From contig DKEU01000263.1 of the NCBI GenBank assembly GCA_002452635.1, positions 3,473 to 25,113 of the forward strand: a stretch of 21,641 bases of DNA, written 5' to 3'. This DNA comes from Desulfovibrionaceae bacterium UBA6814 (GTDB lineage: Bacteria > Desulfobacterota > Desulfovibrionia > Desulfovibrionales > Desulfovibrionaceae). The first letter of the stretch is position 1, and each line of letters starts with the position of its first letter. The notes under the pieces are model-generated. The model worked only from the letters and a program-made list of their open reading frames with translations. It was not told the origin of the DNA and ran no database searches. Position numbers and translations under genes: made by a program. Below, one piece after another: positions 6,805 through 14,088 of the stretch.

Positions 6805-7974
6805 ATGTGTGATCCCCTCCGCTCCTCCCTGCGCGCCCTGCGCGTCCGCCGGGTCCTGCCCATGGCCCCGGACGCCGGGATACTGGACGACGCCATGCTG
6901 GTGGTCCAGGACGGCCGCATCGCGGAGATCGGGCCGTACTCCCTGGTCCGCCGCACCTATGACGGGCCCATCCAGGACCTGGGCGACAAGCTCATGGCCC
7001 CGGGCCTGATCAACTGCCACACCCACCTGGAGCTCTCCCACCTGCGCGGGCTCACGGTTTCGGGCAAGGGCTTCGCAGCCTGGGTACGCAGCCTGCTGGA
7101 CAGCGACCCCGAGGCCCTGGACCAGGCCTCCCTGGATGACGCCTGCGCCGAGCTGGCGGCCTGCGGTACGGCCCTGGCCCTGGACGTCACCTCCCGCCGG
7201 CCGGCCCAGGTCTCCGGCGCCCTGGACGCGGCCGGGGTGGACCATCTGCTGCTCCTGGAGAGCTTCGGGTTCGCCGGGGCCGGGGGCCTGGACCTGCCCC
7301 CCGGGGCCCGGGGCCTGTCCCGGGATTTCCTGGAGCGCCGCTGCGCCGTGGCCGGGCACTCCCTGGCCACCACCAAGCCCGAGTCCCTGCGCGCGGCCTA
7401 TGCCTGGTGCGCCTGGCGGGGCCGGCCCTTCTCCCTCCACCTGGCCGAACACGAGGGCGAGACCGAGTTCTTGGCCACCGGCCAGGGCGGGTTCGCCAGC
7501 CTGCTGAGGGAGCGGGTGGTGCCTGCGGACTTCACGCCGCCGGGCCGCTCTCCGGTGTCCTACGCCGATTCCCTGGGCCTGCTCGGCCCCCTGACCCTGG
7601 CGGTGCATTGCGTGCACCTGTCCACCCCCAACATCCGGCTCCTGGCCCGGCGGCGGGCCACGGTCTGCCTGTGCCCGCGCAGCAACGCCCACATCGGGGT
7701 GGGACGCGCCCCCTGGGAGCGGCTGCGCGACGAGGGGGTGAACCTGGTGCTGGGCACCGACTCCCTGGCCTCCTGCCCGGACCTCGACCTGTGGAACGAG
7801 GCCCGCTTCGTCCTGGAGCGCTTCGAGGGCCGGCTCGGCCTGCCCGAGGTGGTCTCCTGGATGACCCGGAACCCCGCCCGGCTGCTGGGCCGGGACGCGG
7901 ATCTCGGAACACTTGAAGTGGGTCGCCTCGCAGTGTACACCATGGTCCCGGAAGCGCTCGCCCAGCACCTCTAG
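6805..7974 (+). CDS. Amidohydrolase-superfamily deaminase, possibly aminodeoxyfutalosine deaminase
   Basis: This 389-residue protein starts at ATG 6805 with AGAGG upstream. It shows the metal-dependent hydrolase layout of the chlorohydrolase/deaminase group: NCHTHLELS with H72 and H74, HLAEHEGE with H212, AVHCVHLS with H268, and GTDSLAS with D319. These are the expected mononuclear metal ligands and the catalytic Asp. A short beta-sandwich at both ends (RVLPMAPDAG, then GTLEVGRLAVYT) completes the fold. The HTHLELS form and the family's occurrence in Desulfovibrio, which uses the futalosine route to menaquinone, suggest 6-amino-6-deoxyfutalosine deamination (MqnX). Other purine-type deaminases cannot be excluded. 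pyrB begins 29 nt downstream, so co-transcription is likely. Confidence 0.7.
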   Translation: MCDPLRSSLRALRVRRVLPMAPDAGILDDAMLVVQDGRIAEIGPYSLVRRTYDGPIQDLGDKLMAPGLINCHTHLELSHLRGLTVSGKGFAAWVRSLLDSDPEALDQASLDDACAELAACGTALALDVTSRRPAQVSGALDAAGVDHLLLLESFGFAGAGGLDLPPGARGLSRDFLERRCAVAGHSLATTKPESLRAAYAWCAWRGRPFSLHLAEHEGETEFLATGQGGFASLLRERVVPADFTPPGRSPVSYADSLGLLGPLTLAVHCVHLSTPNIRLLARRRATVCLCPRSNAHIGVGRAPWERLRDEGVNLVLGTDSLASCPDLDLWNEARFVLERFEGRLGLPEVVSWMTRNPARLLGRDADLGTLEVGRLAVYTMVPEALAQHL

Positions 7975-7981
7975 CCCTCGG

Positions 7982-7993
7982 CTCCGGCCGGAG
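7982..7993 (+). promoter_or_regulatory. Palindrome overlapping the pyrB ribosome-binding site
   Basis: CTCCGGCCGGAG is a perfect 12-bp palindrome whose right half is the start of the Shine-Dalgarno GGAGAGGA (7990-7997) of pyrB. A short stem could mask the ribosome-binding site. The effect is inferred. Confidence 0.3.
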
Positions 7994-8003
7994 AGGACCC
8001 CGC

Positions 8004-9008
8004 ATGCAGTGGAGGCACAAGGACCTCCTGGACGTCACCCAGCTTTCGCCCGCCGAAGTCGAGCACGTCTTCGACACCGCCGCCTCCTTCCTGGAGATCA
8101 ACACCCGGCCGGTGAAGAAGGTCCCGACCCTCAAGGGCAGGAGTGTGGTCCTGTTTTTCGCCGAACCGTCCACCCGCACCAAGACCTCCTTCGACATCGC
8201 CGGGAAGCGGTTGTCCGCGGACACCTTCTCCCTGGCCAAGAGCGGCTCCTCCCTGTCCAAGGGCGAGAGCCTGAAGGACACCGCCCTCACCCTGCAGGCC
8301 ATGGCCCCGGACGCCATCGTGATCCGGGACAGCCGCAGCGGGGCCGCGGCCTTCCTGGCCGAGCGCCTGCGCTGCGCGGTTATCAACGCGGGCGACGGCT
8401 GGCACGCCCACCCCACCCAGGCCCTGCTGGACGCCTTCACCCTGCGCGGGGTGTGGGGCAACCTGGCCGGCCGCACCCTGCTCATCCTGGGCGACATCGC
8501 CCACTCCCGGGTGGCGCGCTCCAACATCCACCTGCTGACCAGCCTGGGGGCCAAGGTGCGGCTGTGCGGCCCGCGCACCCTGTTGCCGCCCATGGCCGAG
8601 ACCCTGCCGGTCTCGGTCTACACCGACCTGGACAAGGCGGTGCGCGGGGTGGACGCGGTCATGTGCCTGCGCCTGCAGTTGGAGCGCATGCAGGCCGGGC
8701 TGCTCCCGGACCTGCGCGAGTACGCCGAGCGCTGGGGCCTGGGCCTCCGGCACCTGGAGCGGGCCAAGCCCGGGGCCAAGGTGCTGCACCCCGGCCCCAT
8801 CAACCGGGGCGTGGAGATATCCTCCAACCTGGCGGACGCGGCCGAGAGCCTCATCCTGGACCAGGTGGCGTCCGGCGTGGCGGTGCGCATGGCCCTTCTC
8901 TTCCTCTATATGACTCGTAAAGAGTCCGACATGACTCGTAAAGAGTCCGACATGACTCGCAAAGAGTCCGACATGACCCGCAAGGAGCACGCCGATGCCC
9001 GCGATTGA
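8004..9008 (+). CDS. pyrB: Aspartate carbamoyltransferase catalytic subunit with repetitive C-terminal tail
   Basis: PyrB condenses carbamoyl phosphate with aspartate, the committed step of pyrimidine synthesis. The carbamoyl-phosphate motif EPSTRTKTSF lies near residue 54, HAHPTQALLDAFT near 132, and HPGPINRGVEI near 258. The normal chain ends about residue 302. Residues 303-334 are a tail of three identical MTRKESD heptads plus MTRKEHADARD, encoded by a 21-bp tandem repeat. No regulatory pyrI is present; an overlapping pyrC follows, recalling ATCases that form complexes with dihydroorotase(-like) subunits. The start ATG 8004 has GGAGAGGA upstream. The gene overlaps pyrC by 14 nt. Confidence 0.93.
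   Translation: MQWRHKDLLDVTQLSPAEVEHVFDTAASFLEINTRPVKKVPTLKGRSVVLFFAEPSTRTKTSFDIAGKRLSADTFSLAKSGSSLSKGESLKDTALTLQAMAPDAIVIRDSRSGAAAFLAERLRCAVINAGDGWHAHPTQALLDAFTLRGVWGNLAGRTLLILGDIAHSRVARSNIHLLTSLGAKVRLCGPRTLLPPMAETLPVSVYTDLDKAVRGVDAVMCLRLQLERMQAGLLPDLREYAERWGLGLRHLERAKPGAKVLHPGPINRGVEISSNLADAAESLILDQVASGVAVRMALLFLYMTRKESDMTRKESDMTRKESDMTRKEHADARD
8910..8993 (+). repeat. Four 21-bp tandem repeats at the pyrB/pyrC junction
   Basis: Units start at 8910, 8931, 8952 and 8973, each beginning ATGACYCG. Units 1 and 2 are identical, unit 3 differs by one base (CGC for CGT), and unit 4 diverges. Every unit has AAAGAG or AAGGAG about 6-8 nt before the next ATG. In unit 4 the sequence is AAGGAG, and the next ATG (8995) is the pyrC start. 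The unit length is a multiple of three, so copy number could change without shifting either reading frame. Confidence 0.95.
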
Positions 9009-10305
9009 CCTGCTGGTGCGCGGGGCCTCCTGGCCCTCCACCAAGGCCCCCTGGCGGGACCAGAACGCGCTCCTGCCCGAGGACCGGGTGGACCTCCTGG
9101 TGGCCGGGGGCAAGGTGGTGGACCTGGCGCCCTCGGGCAGCATCGAAGCCGAGGCGGCCGAGGTGGTGGAGGCGGAGAGCCTCACCCTGCTGCCCGGGCT
9201 CATCGACGCCCACACCCACCTGCGGGAGCCGGGCTTCGAGTACAAGGAGGACATCGCCTCGGGCCTGGCCGCCGCGGCTGCCGGGGGATTCTCCGCCATC
9301 ATGTGCATGGCCAACACCCGGCCGGTGAACGACAACGCCACCGTGACCGAGCTCATGCTGCGCAAGGCCGCGGCCGCCCACCCCAACGGCCCGCGCCTGT
9401 TCCCGGTGGCCGGGCTCACCCTGGGCCTGGCCGGCGAGACCCTGGCCCCCCTGGGCGAACTGGCCCGGGCCGGCTGCGTGGCCGCGTCCAACGACGGGCT
9501 GCCGGTCAAGAACACCGAACTCTTCCGCCGGGCCATGGAATACGCAGCCACCGTGGACCTGCCGGTCATCGACCACTGCGAGGACCCCTACCTGGCTCCC
9601 GGCGCGGGCATGAACGAGGGCCGCACCAGCGCGCTGCTGGGCCTGCGCGGCCAGCCCGCCGCGGCCGAGGCCATCCAGGTGGCCCGGGACATCCTCCTGG
9701 CCGACGAGCTGGAGATACCCATCCACCTGGCCCACGTGTCCTGCCGGGAGAGCGTGGAGCTCATCGCCTGGGGCAAGGAGCGCGGCATCCCGGTCACGGC
9801 CGAGACCTGCCCGCACTACCTGTTCCTCACCGAGGAGGCCTGCGAGGGCTACAACACCCTGGCCAAGGTCAATCCGCCCCTGCGCACCCGCGACGACGTG
9901 GTGGCCCTGCGCCAGGCCCTGGGCTCCGGGGTCATCGACATCCTGGCCACGGACCACGCCCCGCACGCGGACCACGAAAAGGAGACCCCCTTCAGCGACG
10001 CGCCCTGCGGCCTCACCGGCCTGGACACCGCCCTGGCCTGGACCTGGCGGCTGGTGCGCGAGGGCGCGCTCAGCGCCGAGGAGTTCATGCGCGCCTGGGC
10101 CACCGGGCCGGGCCGCATCTTCCGCCTGCCGGCCAACGGGTTCGTTGCCGGCGACCCGGCGGACTTCCTGCTCTTCGACCCGGAAGAGGCCTGGGAGGTC
10201 ACGCCCGAGATGCTGCGCTCCAAGAGCAAGAACACCCCGCTCCTGGGCTCCACCCTGCACGGCCGGGTCAAGGCGCACTTCATCGCCGGCCGGCGCATCG
10301 TTTGA
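8995..10305 (+). CDS. pyrC: Dihydroorotase
   Basis: This 436-residue type-I dihydroorotase cyclises carbamoyl aspartate to dihydroorotate. Its metal and catalytic residues look intact: H73 and H75 (DAHTHLREPG), D167 (ASNDG, the Asp that replaces the carboxylated Lys in this type), H194 (IDHCED), H247 (LAHVSC) and D320 (ATDHAPH). It is therefore unlike the inactive PyrC' of pseudomonads. The ATG at 8995 overlaps the pyrB end by 14 nt, and its AAGGAG comes from the last 21-bp repeat. Coupled translation and a PyrB-PyrC assembly are plausible. The segment SWPSTKAPWRDQNALLPED near the N-terminus is a small extra loop. Confidence 0.93.
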   Translation: MPAIDLLVRGASWPSTKAPWRDQNALLPEDRVDLLVAGGKVVDLAPSGSIEAEAAEVVEAESLTLLPGLIDAHTHLREPGFEYKEDIASGLAAAAAGGFSAIMCMANTRPVNDNATVTELMLRKAAAAHPNGPRLFPVAGLTLGLAGETLAPLGELARAGCVAASNDGLPVKNTELFRRAMEYAATVDLPVIDHCEDPYLAPGAGMNEGRTSALLGLRGQPAAAEAIQVARDILLADELEIPIHLAHVSCRESVELIAWGKERGIPVTAETCPHYLFLTEEACEGYNTLAKVNPPLRTRDDVVALRQALGSGVIDILATDHAPHADHEKETPFSDAPCGLTGLDTALAWTWRLVREGALSAEEFMRAWATGPGRIFRLPANGFVAGDPADFLLFDPEEAWEVTPEMLRSKSKNTPLLGSTLHGRVKAHFIAGRRIV

Positions 10306-10384
10306 CGGCCCTGGACCCCGCACGCTATACCTTGAAAAGGGCCTGAACCGGCCCGCACAACGCCACACAGGGAGCCACGCCCCC

Positions 10385-11707
10385 ATGACCCAGCCCTTCA
10401 AAGACGCGGTCTCCATCTGCAAGACCGTCATGCGCAACGGATTCGACGCCTACGTGATCAACGCCCGGCTCCAGGACCTGGCCCTGGCCGACGACCGCGA
10501 AACCGAACTGGACATCGCCACCGAGGCCGATTTCGAGGCCCTGGTCAAGCTCTTCCCCACCCTGCACTTCTCCAAGGACCCCGCGGTGATCGGGGTGCTG
10601 CGCGAGGGCGGGGCCACCTTCCGCTTCTACCCCACCGACGTGGAGGACGGGTCCCACGCCGAGGACTGCGTGTCCCACGTGACCCCGCGCCTGCTCAAGC
10701 GCCTGGAGGAGATGGGCGAGGTGCCGCCCGGGCTGGCCTGCCCCTACGTGCCCAAGGCCAAGGACCGCTACGAGGGCTTCGCGGACTTCACCGGCGGCCA
10801 GATCCGGCTCACCGGCCTGCCCGACGAGACCCTGCGCCGCGACTACCTCAAGGCCATCCGGGCCATGCGCTACGCCGCCAACTACCAGTTGCCCATCGAG
10901 CCCAACACCTGGATGGCCATCATCCGCGGGGCCCAGCGCATCCTGGACTACGTGTCGGTCAGCGACATCATGGACGAGTGGCGCAAGGTCGAGGCCGAGA
11001 ACATGTGGGAGTTCGTGCGCCTGCTCTTCGAGTGCCAGATCCTGCACGGCCTCATCCCCGAGGTGGCGGCCCTGGCCCGGGTGCGCCAGATGAAGAACGA
11101 GTCCGAGGAGGAGAGCGTCCTGGTCCACACCCTGGACGTGATGCGCCGCTACCCCGAGGAGCTGCCCTTCGACTGGTTCGGCGCCCTGGCCTGCCTGTTC
11201 CACGACGTGGGCAAGCTCTACACCGCGGAGTACTACGAGGGGAAATGGACCTTCTACCAGCACCACCGGGTGGGGGCCAAGGTCACCCGCCGGATCATGA
11301 ACCGGCTGCGCTTCGAGCCCCAGGAGATCGACCTGGTCTGCCACCTGGTGCGCCAGCACATGCGCTTCCACTTCATGCTCACGGACCGCGGCATCCGGCG
11401 CTTCAAGGCCCTGGACGAGTACCCCAGGCTCATCGAGATATTCCGGGCCGACCTCAAGGCCCGTGGGGCCAAGTACACGGAATTCAACCATAACATGAAG
11501 ATGCTGGACCGGGCCGAGGTGCCCGAGGAGACCATCGAGCCCCTGCTCAACGGCAACGAGATCATGGAGTTCACCGGGCTCAAGCCCGGCCCCTCGGTGG
11601 GCCTCATCCGCGAGGCCCTGCTCAAGGCCCAGATCACCGGGGACGTGAACTCCATCCCCGAAGCCGTGGAATTCGCCCAGCGCTATCGCGACCGCGAACT
11701 GGCGTAA
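10385..11707 (+). CDS. CCA-nucleotidyltransferase-like protein with degenerate catalytic head and intact HD domain
   Basis: The start is ATG 10385 with CAGGGAG about 10 nt upstream, giving 440 residues. The first about 110 residues align by eye with the class-II tRNA nucleotidyltransferase / poly(A) polymerase head, but the signature is damaged: GGxVRD is replaced by NARLQD (26-31), and the DxD pair is E41-L42-D43 before IATEA. The neck region TLRRDYLKAIRAMRYAANYQ is kept. The C-terminal HD phosphohydrolase has H248 (HTLDVM), H273-D274 (FHDVGK) and later His in HHRVGAK and HLVRQHM. The activity is thus probably metal-dependent phosphohydrolysis rather than CCA addition. It lies 79 nt after pyrC. 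Its 3' end borders the AT-rich island and no terminator is seen. Confidence 0.75.
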   Translation: MTQPFKDAVSICKTVMRNGFDAYVINARLQDLALADDRETELDIATEADFEALVKLFPTLHFSKDPAVIGVLREGGATFRFYPTDVEDGSHAEDCVSHVTPRLLKRLEEMGEVPPGLACPYVPKAKDRYEGFADFTGGQIRLTGLPDETLRRDYLKAIRAMRYAANYQLPIEPNTWMAIIRGAQRILDYVSVSDIMDEWRKVEAENMWEFVRLLFECQILHGLIPEVAALARVRQMKNESEEESVLVHTLDVMRRYPEELPFDWFGALACLFHDVGKLYTAEYYEGKWTFYQHHRVGAKVTRRIMNRLRFEPQEIDLVCHLVRQHMRFHFMLTDRGIRRFKALDEYPRLIEIFRADLKARGAKYTEFNHNMKMLDRAEVPEETIEPLLNGNEIMEFTGLKPGPSVGLIREALLKAQITGDVNSIPEAVEFAQRYRDRELA

Positions 11708-11987
11708 GCAATCGAGACGAAAAGAGGGCCCTTATATGTTCTAGGCTGATTTTGTATATTGACCTACCGTCACGTCAACTAACAGGGCTGGTTTATATTG
11801 CAAAAAATGGTTGAAAAAAGCTTGACAGAGGAGATGAGGTGTGGGCATAAAATAACCGTTATGATAAATTTTAAATTGTATAATTGGGGCTTGTCGTGAG
11901 CTTGCAGCTGCCCCGTAAACCCTGGCTGGATATCTAGGCATTTCTAGTTATTCTAGAGTGTTAAGCTCCAGTTTGCAGGAGAAGGGC
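11708..11987. other. AT-rich non-coding left flank of the island
   Basis: Composition switches abruptly after the HD gene stop. TTGACA (11822-11827) with a loose TAAAAT 20 bp downstream, and a perfect TATAAT (11879-11884) lacking a good -35, are promoter candidates for the genes that follow. TTGAC...GTCAA near 11758-11780 is a short inverted repeat. I saw no credible gene here and no tRNA-like attachment site. Confidence 0.45.
11879..11884 (+). promoter_or_regulatory. Consensus -10 box upstream of the 67-residue peptide gene
   Basis: TATAAT matches the -10 consensus exactly, about 104 bp before ATG 11988. The -35 position (about 11856) reads CCGTTA, which is poor, so an activator may be needed or the match is chance in AT-rich DNA. 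Confidence 0.35.
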
Positions 11988-12191
11988 ATGCTATTTAAGA
12001 GTTCCAAACGTCCCAAAATTGCACTTGATTCGATTGATATCGTAAATGAATTTGCTAGCGAAGAAGAGTTCAAGGAAGCTATAGCAAGAATTAAACAATC
12101 AGGTAAGCTTGCGCGGCAAGCATATGTCGCTAATAATGGTGGTGCAGCTTCGCCGCGTCCATCATGTATTTATGAAAAGGTATGTAAATAG
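11988..12191 (+). CDS. Unknown 67-residue peptide with Gly-Gly motif and C-X5-C tail
   Basis: ATG 11988 was chosen over an in-frame TTG-region start (11958) because AGGAG (11977-11981) sits 6 nt upstream. The N-terminus is basic (KSSKRPK). An acidic/hydrophobic amphipathic stretch follows (IDIVNEFASEEEFKEAIARI). After NNGG (residues 49-52) come the last 15 residues, with Cys60 and Cys66 spaced C-X5-C. That layout resembles a leader peptide with a double-glycine cleavage site and a small Cys-containing core, as in some bacteriocin or RiPP precursors. No maturation enzyme or ABC peptidase-transporter is nearby, so this is only a hypothesis. It could equally be a small regulator or antitoxin. 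The family is not recognised. Confidence 0.6.
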   Translation: MLFKSSKRPKIALDSIDIVNEFASEEEFKEAIARIKQSGKLARQAYVANNGGAASPRPSCIYEKVCK

Positions 12192-12235
12192 ACGAGTTGT
12201 AATCTAGTGGTGGTGGGGGCTTAGATTTTAAGCAA

Positions 12236-12261
12236 AAAGACAGCGTTGCTGTCTTTTTTTT
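12236..12261 (+). terminator. Strong intrinsic terminator between the two island genes
   Basis: AAAGACAGC (12236-12244) and GCTGTCTTT (12248-12256) form a perfect 9-bp stem with a GTT loop, followed by eight T (12254-12261). The tract ends 10 nt before ATG 12272 of the membrane-protein gene, whose ribosome-binding GAGG is 12262-12265. Upstream, AATCTA/TAGATT and GCTTA/TAAGC hairpins share bases and cannot form together. Confidence 0.85.
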
Positions 12262-12271
12262 GAGGCATTAA

Positions 12272-13744
12272 ATGTGCTTTCATATATTTGCTCCCGGAGC
12301 AACACTTACTATCGAGCATGTCGCAGAGAGTATAGAACTGCTAGAAGGTGGTCGGTCAAGAGTTGCCGTTGATATAATTGTAACAAATGGCTCTAATAAT
12401 GACGTAAATGAACTCCATATATTATATCCGAGGTCTTTTACTCGCCCATCGAAATCAATGGAAAAAATTGAAGTTGATATTGCTGCGGCGGACATATCTC
12501 ATACGATATTATCAGAAGATGCTTTGCATAATATTAAATATAATGTTGGAGGATATTCACTTATATATGAAAAAGTTACGGGTACAGATAATGAGTATTA
12601 TATGTTGTTTGGCTTTCCAGACCAGGAGGTCCCTTACCAAGATACTCCAGACAGTCCAATTGCATGTTGGCTAACAAAAAACGAAATCGAAACAGTTAAT
12701 AGCGGTCTTAAATTTGCAAAGTACTATAAGGGTTCGAGATCGCCCATAAAATTTATCGCGTTTCTTGATGAGATAAATTTTTCGATACTTGGCTATAAGT
12801 TTCCCGCAAGCCTGAAGCCTGGTCAGTGTCAGTTTATTAGGCTGCAATTTGGTCCTTATATTAGTTCATTGTGTGGGAACAATTTTCTCCCTGATTTAAT
12901 CAAGCGATATTTTTCGCATCTTGAATACTATTATGAGATTGCTAGCCCATACGATGTGATTCATCGATTTATTGTGAGGAGTCGGCTTCAGATTAAATTT
13001 TTAACCGATACTTTAGATCGGGTTATTGTTGAAGAAATTATTAGACTAATATCAATTGTCGAAAAAAGTCGAACAGAGTATAAACGCTGGAAACTTGATA
13101 TATATCCCAAAGAGTTTGCATTTTTACATGATATAGTCATGGTAGGGTCTATTCAGCCTTTAGGAACGCTTCCAAATAATAATAATGACTTGATAGATGT
13201 ATATTATCCTTCGAGATTTGGTGGCTCTCGCCCATGGAGTTTTGGGTTAGGCGCTATTATAAGTAGAGTACGAGAGACCTACGCAGCTTTTCAAAGTTTT
13301 GAGCGTCGGTCTTATAATTTTATCACTACACCACGATCTTTGCCCTGGTGTGATATTGTTAAACTTGATAAAAAATGTGGTTTTCGATTGTATTTTAGTG
13401 CAAAGCCTACTTCTTATAGTCGTCAAATTGTGTTGCAGATAATAATATTTTCAATTTTTTATATTGTGATACTTAAGCCAATTATTGAGCTGTCTTTAGA
13501 CTTTGTCCTCAATGCACTGTCTCTTGTTGACACACACGTATCTTGGTTCTCGCAGTCTATTGTAGAATATATAAAGAGAGTTTTTGAAAGACTAAATAAA
13601 TATGAACATGAGAACCCTGTGCGTTTTCATTTTCAGTTTGCGATTGGTGTATTTGCCGCCGAGAAAATATGCTCTATACTATTCCATAGGATTGCGAACA
13701 AAGTCAAGACATTAACTAGGCGCACGGCTAATAGAGGTCGCTAG
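12272..13744 (+). CDS. Unknown protein with C-terminal membrane region
   Basis: This 490-residue protein starts at ATG 12272, GAGG 6 nt upstream. Residues 1 to about 380 look soluble and beta-rich early on (TLTIEHVAESIELLEGG, VAVDIIVTNGS, then PASLKPGQCQFIRLQFGPYI), with a helical stretch near 215-270. Hydrophobic segments are at about 385-403 (IVLQIIIFSIFYIVILKPI), a weaker amphipathic one at 404-425, and about 450-472 (FHFQFAIGVFAAEKICSILF). A basic tail suggests that both ends are cytoplasmic. There is no signal peptide and no Walker, nuclease or protease motif that I can see. The AT-rich codon use differs strongly from the flanking genes, indicating horizontal origin. Effector, immunity or sensor roles are all possible; none is shown. 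Confidence 0.75.
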   Translation: MCFHIFAPGATLTIEHVAESIELLEGGRSRVAVDIIVTNGSNNDVNELHILYPRSFTRPSKSMEKIEVDIAAADISHTILSEDALHNIKYNVGGYSLIYEKVTGTDNEYYMLFGFPDQEVPYQDTPDSPIACWLTKNEIETVNSGLKFAKYYKGSRSPIKFIAFLDEINFSILGYKFPASLKPGQCQFIRLQFGPYISSLCGNNFLPDLIKRYFSHLEYYYEIASPYDVIHRFIVRSRLQIKFLTDTLDRVIVEEIIRLISIVEKSRTEYKRWKLDIYPKEFAFLHDIVMVGSIQPLGTLPNNNNDLIDVYYPSRFGGSRPWSFGLGAIISRVRETYAAFQSFERRSYNFITTPRSLPWCDIVKLDKKCGFRLYFSAKPTSYSRQIVLQIIIFSIFYIVILKPIIELSLDFVLNALSLVDTHVSWFSQSIVEYIKRVFERLNKYEHENPVRFHFQFAIGVFAAEKICSILFHRIANKVKTLTRRTANRGR

Positions 13745-14088
13745 CTTGTGGCATGATGGACACGTATCGATTAAAAAAATAGAAGATATGACGAATTAGC
13801 TAGGAAACTATTGTCGCCGGCCGGTTTAGTTTTTAATTGGCCTTGCAGATGTCGCCAGCGTTACTGTTATAGAAGGCATTGCTTTTGGCGGTTGAGAGTT
13901 GACCAGTATTCTAACGTAACTGATAGGTCCAGTTTTTTATAGCCTGCGCTTATGGGCTATATTTAATCGATTACAGTAACATTCTCTTGTTTAGCATTAC
14001 TGCACCAGCTCTTGTTAAGAAATGCATCTAGCTAGATAGAGAGAAGAGGTTCGGAATCCACCTGCAGATGTGCGGGGCAGCGCCCTGC
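13745..14088. other. AT-rich non-coding right flank of the island
   Basis: No supportable gene was found. The region contains a hairpin TATAGCC/GGCTATA (13938-13961) without a good T-tract, a perfect palindrome ATCTAGCTAGAT (14026-14037), and a GC hairpin GGCAG-CGCC-CTGCC (14076-14089) just past the stop of the minus-strand TerB-like gene. A short open stretch on the plus strand (about 13780-13940, rich in Arg and Cys, no ATG) may be a remnant. Composition returns to GC-rich at about 14065. Confidence 0.5.

Noticed and set aside
8910..8993. Tandem repeats considered as a CRISPR array
   Set aside because: The units are contiguous without spacers and lie in frame within pyrB.
11741..11941. Minus-strand open frame of 66 codons in the island's left flank
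   Set aside because: No good ribosome-binding site, no coding-like composition, and it overlaps the promoter-like AT tracts. Probably chance.
13780..13940. Short Arg/Cys-rich open stretch after the 490-residue gene
   Set aside because: It has no ATG, no ribosome-binding site and no recognised similarity; it could be a remnant but is not callable.
14049..14065. GGTTCGGAATCC resembling a tRNA T-arm at the island's right edge
   Set aside because: It has one extra base in the loop and no acceptor, D or anticodon arms, so no tRNA or attachment-site claim can be supported.
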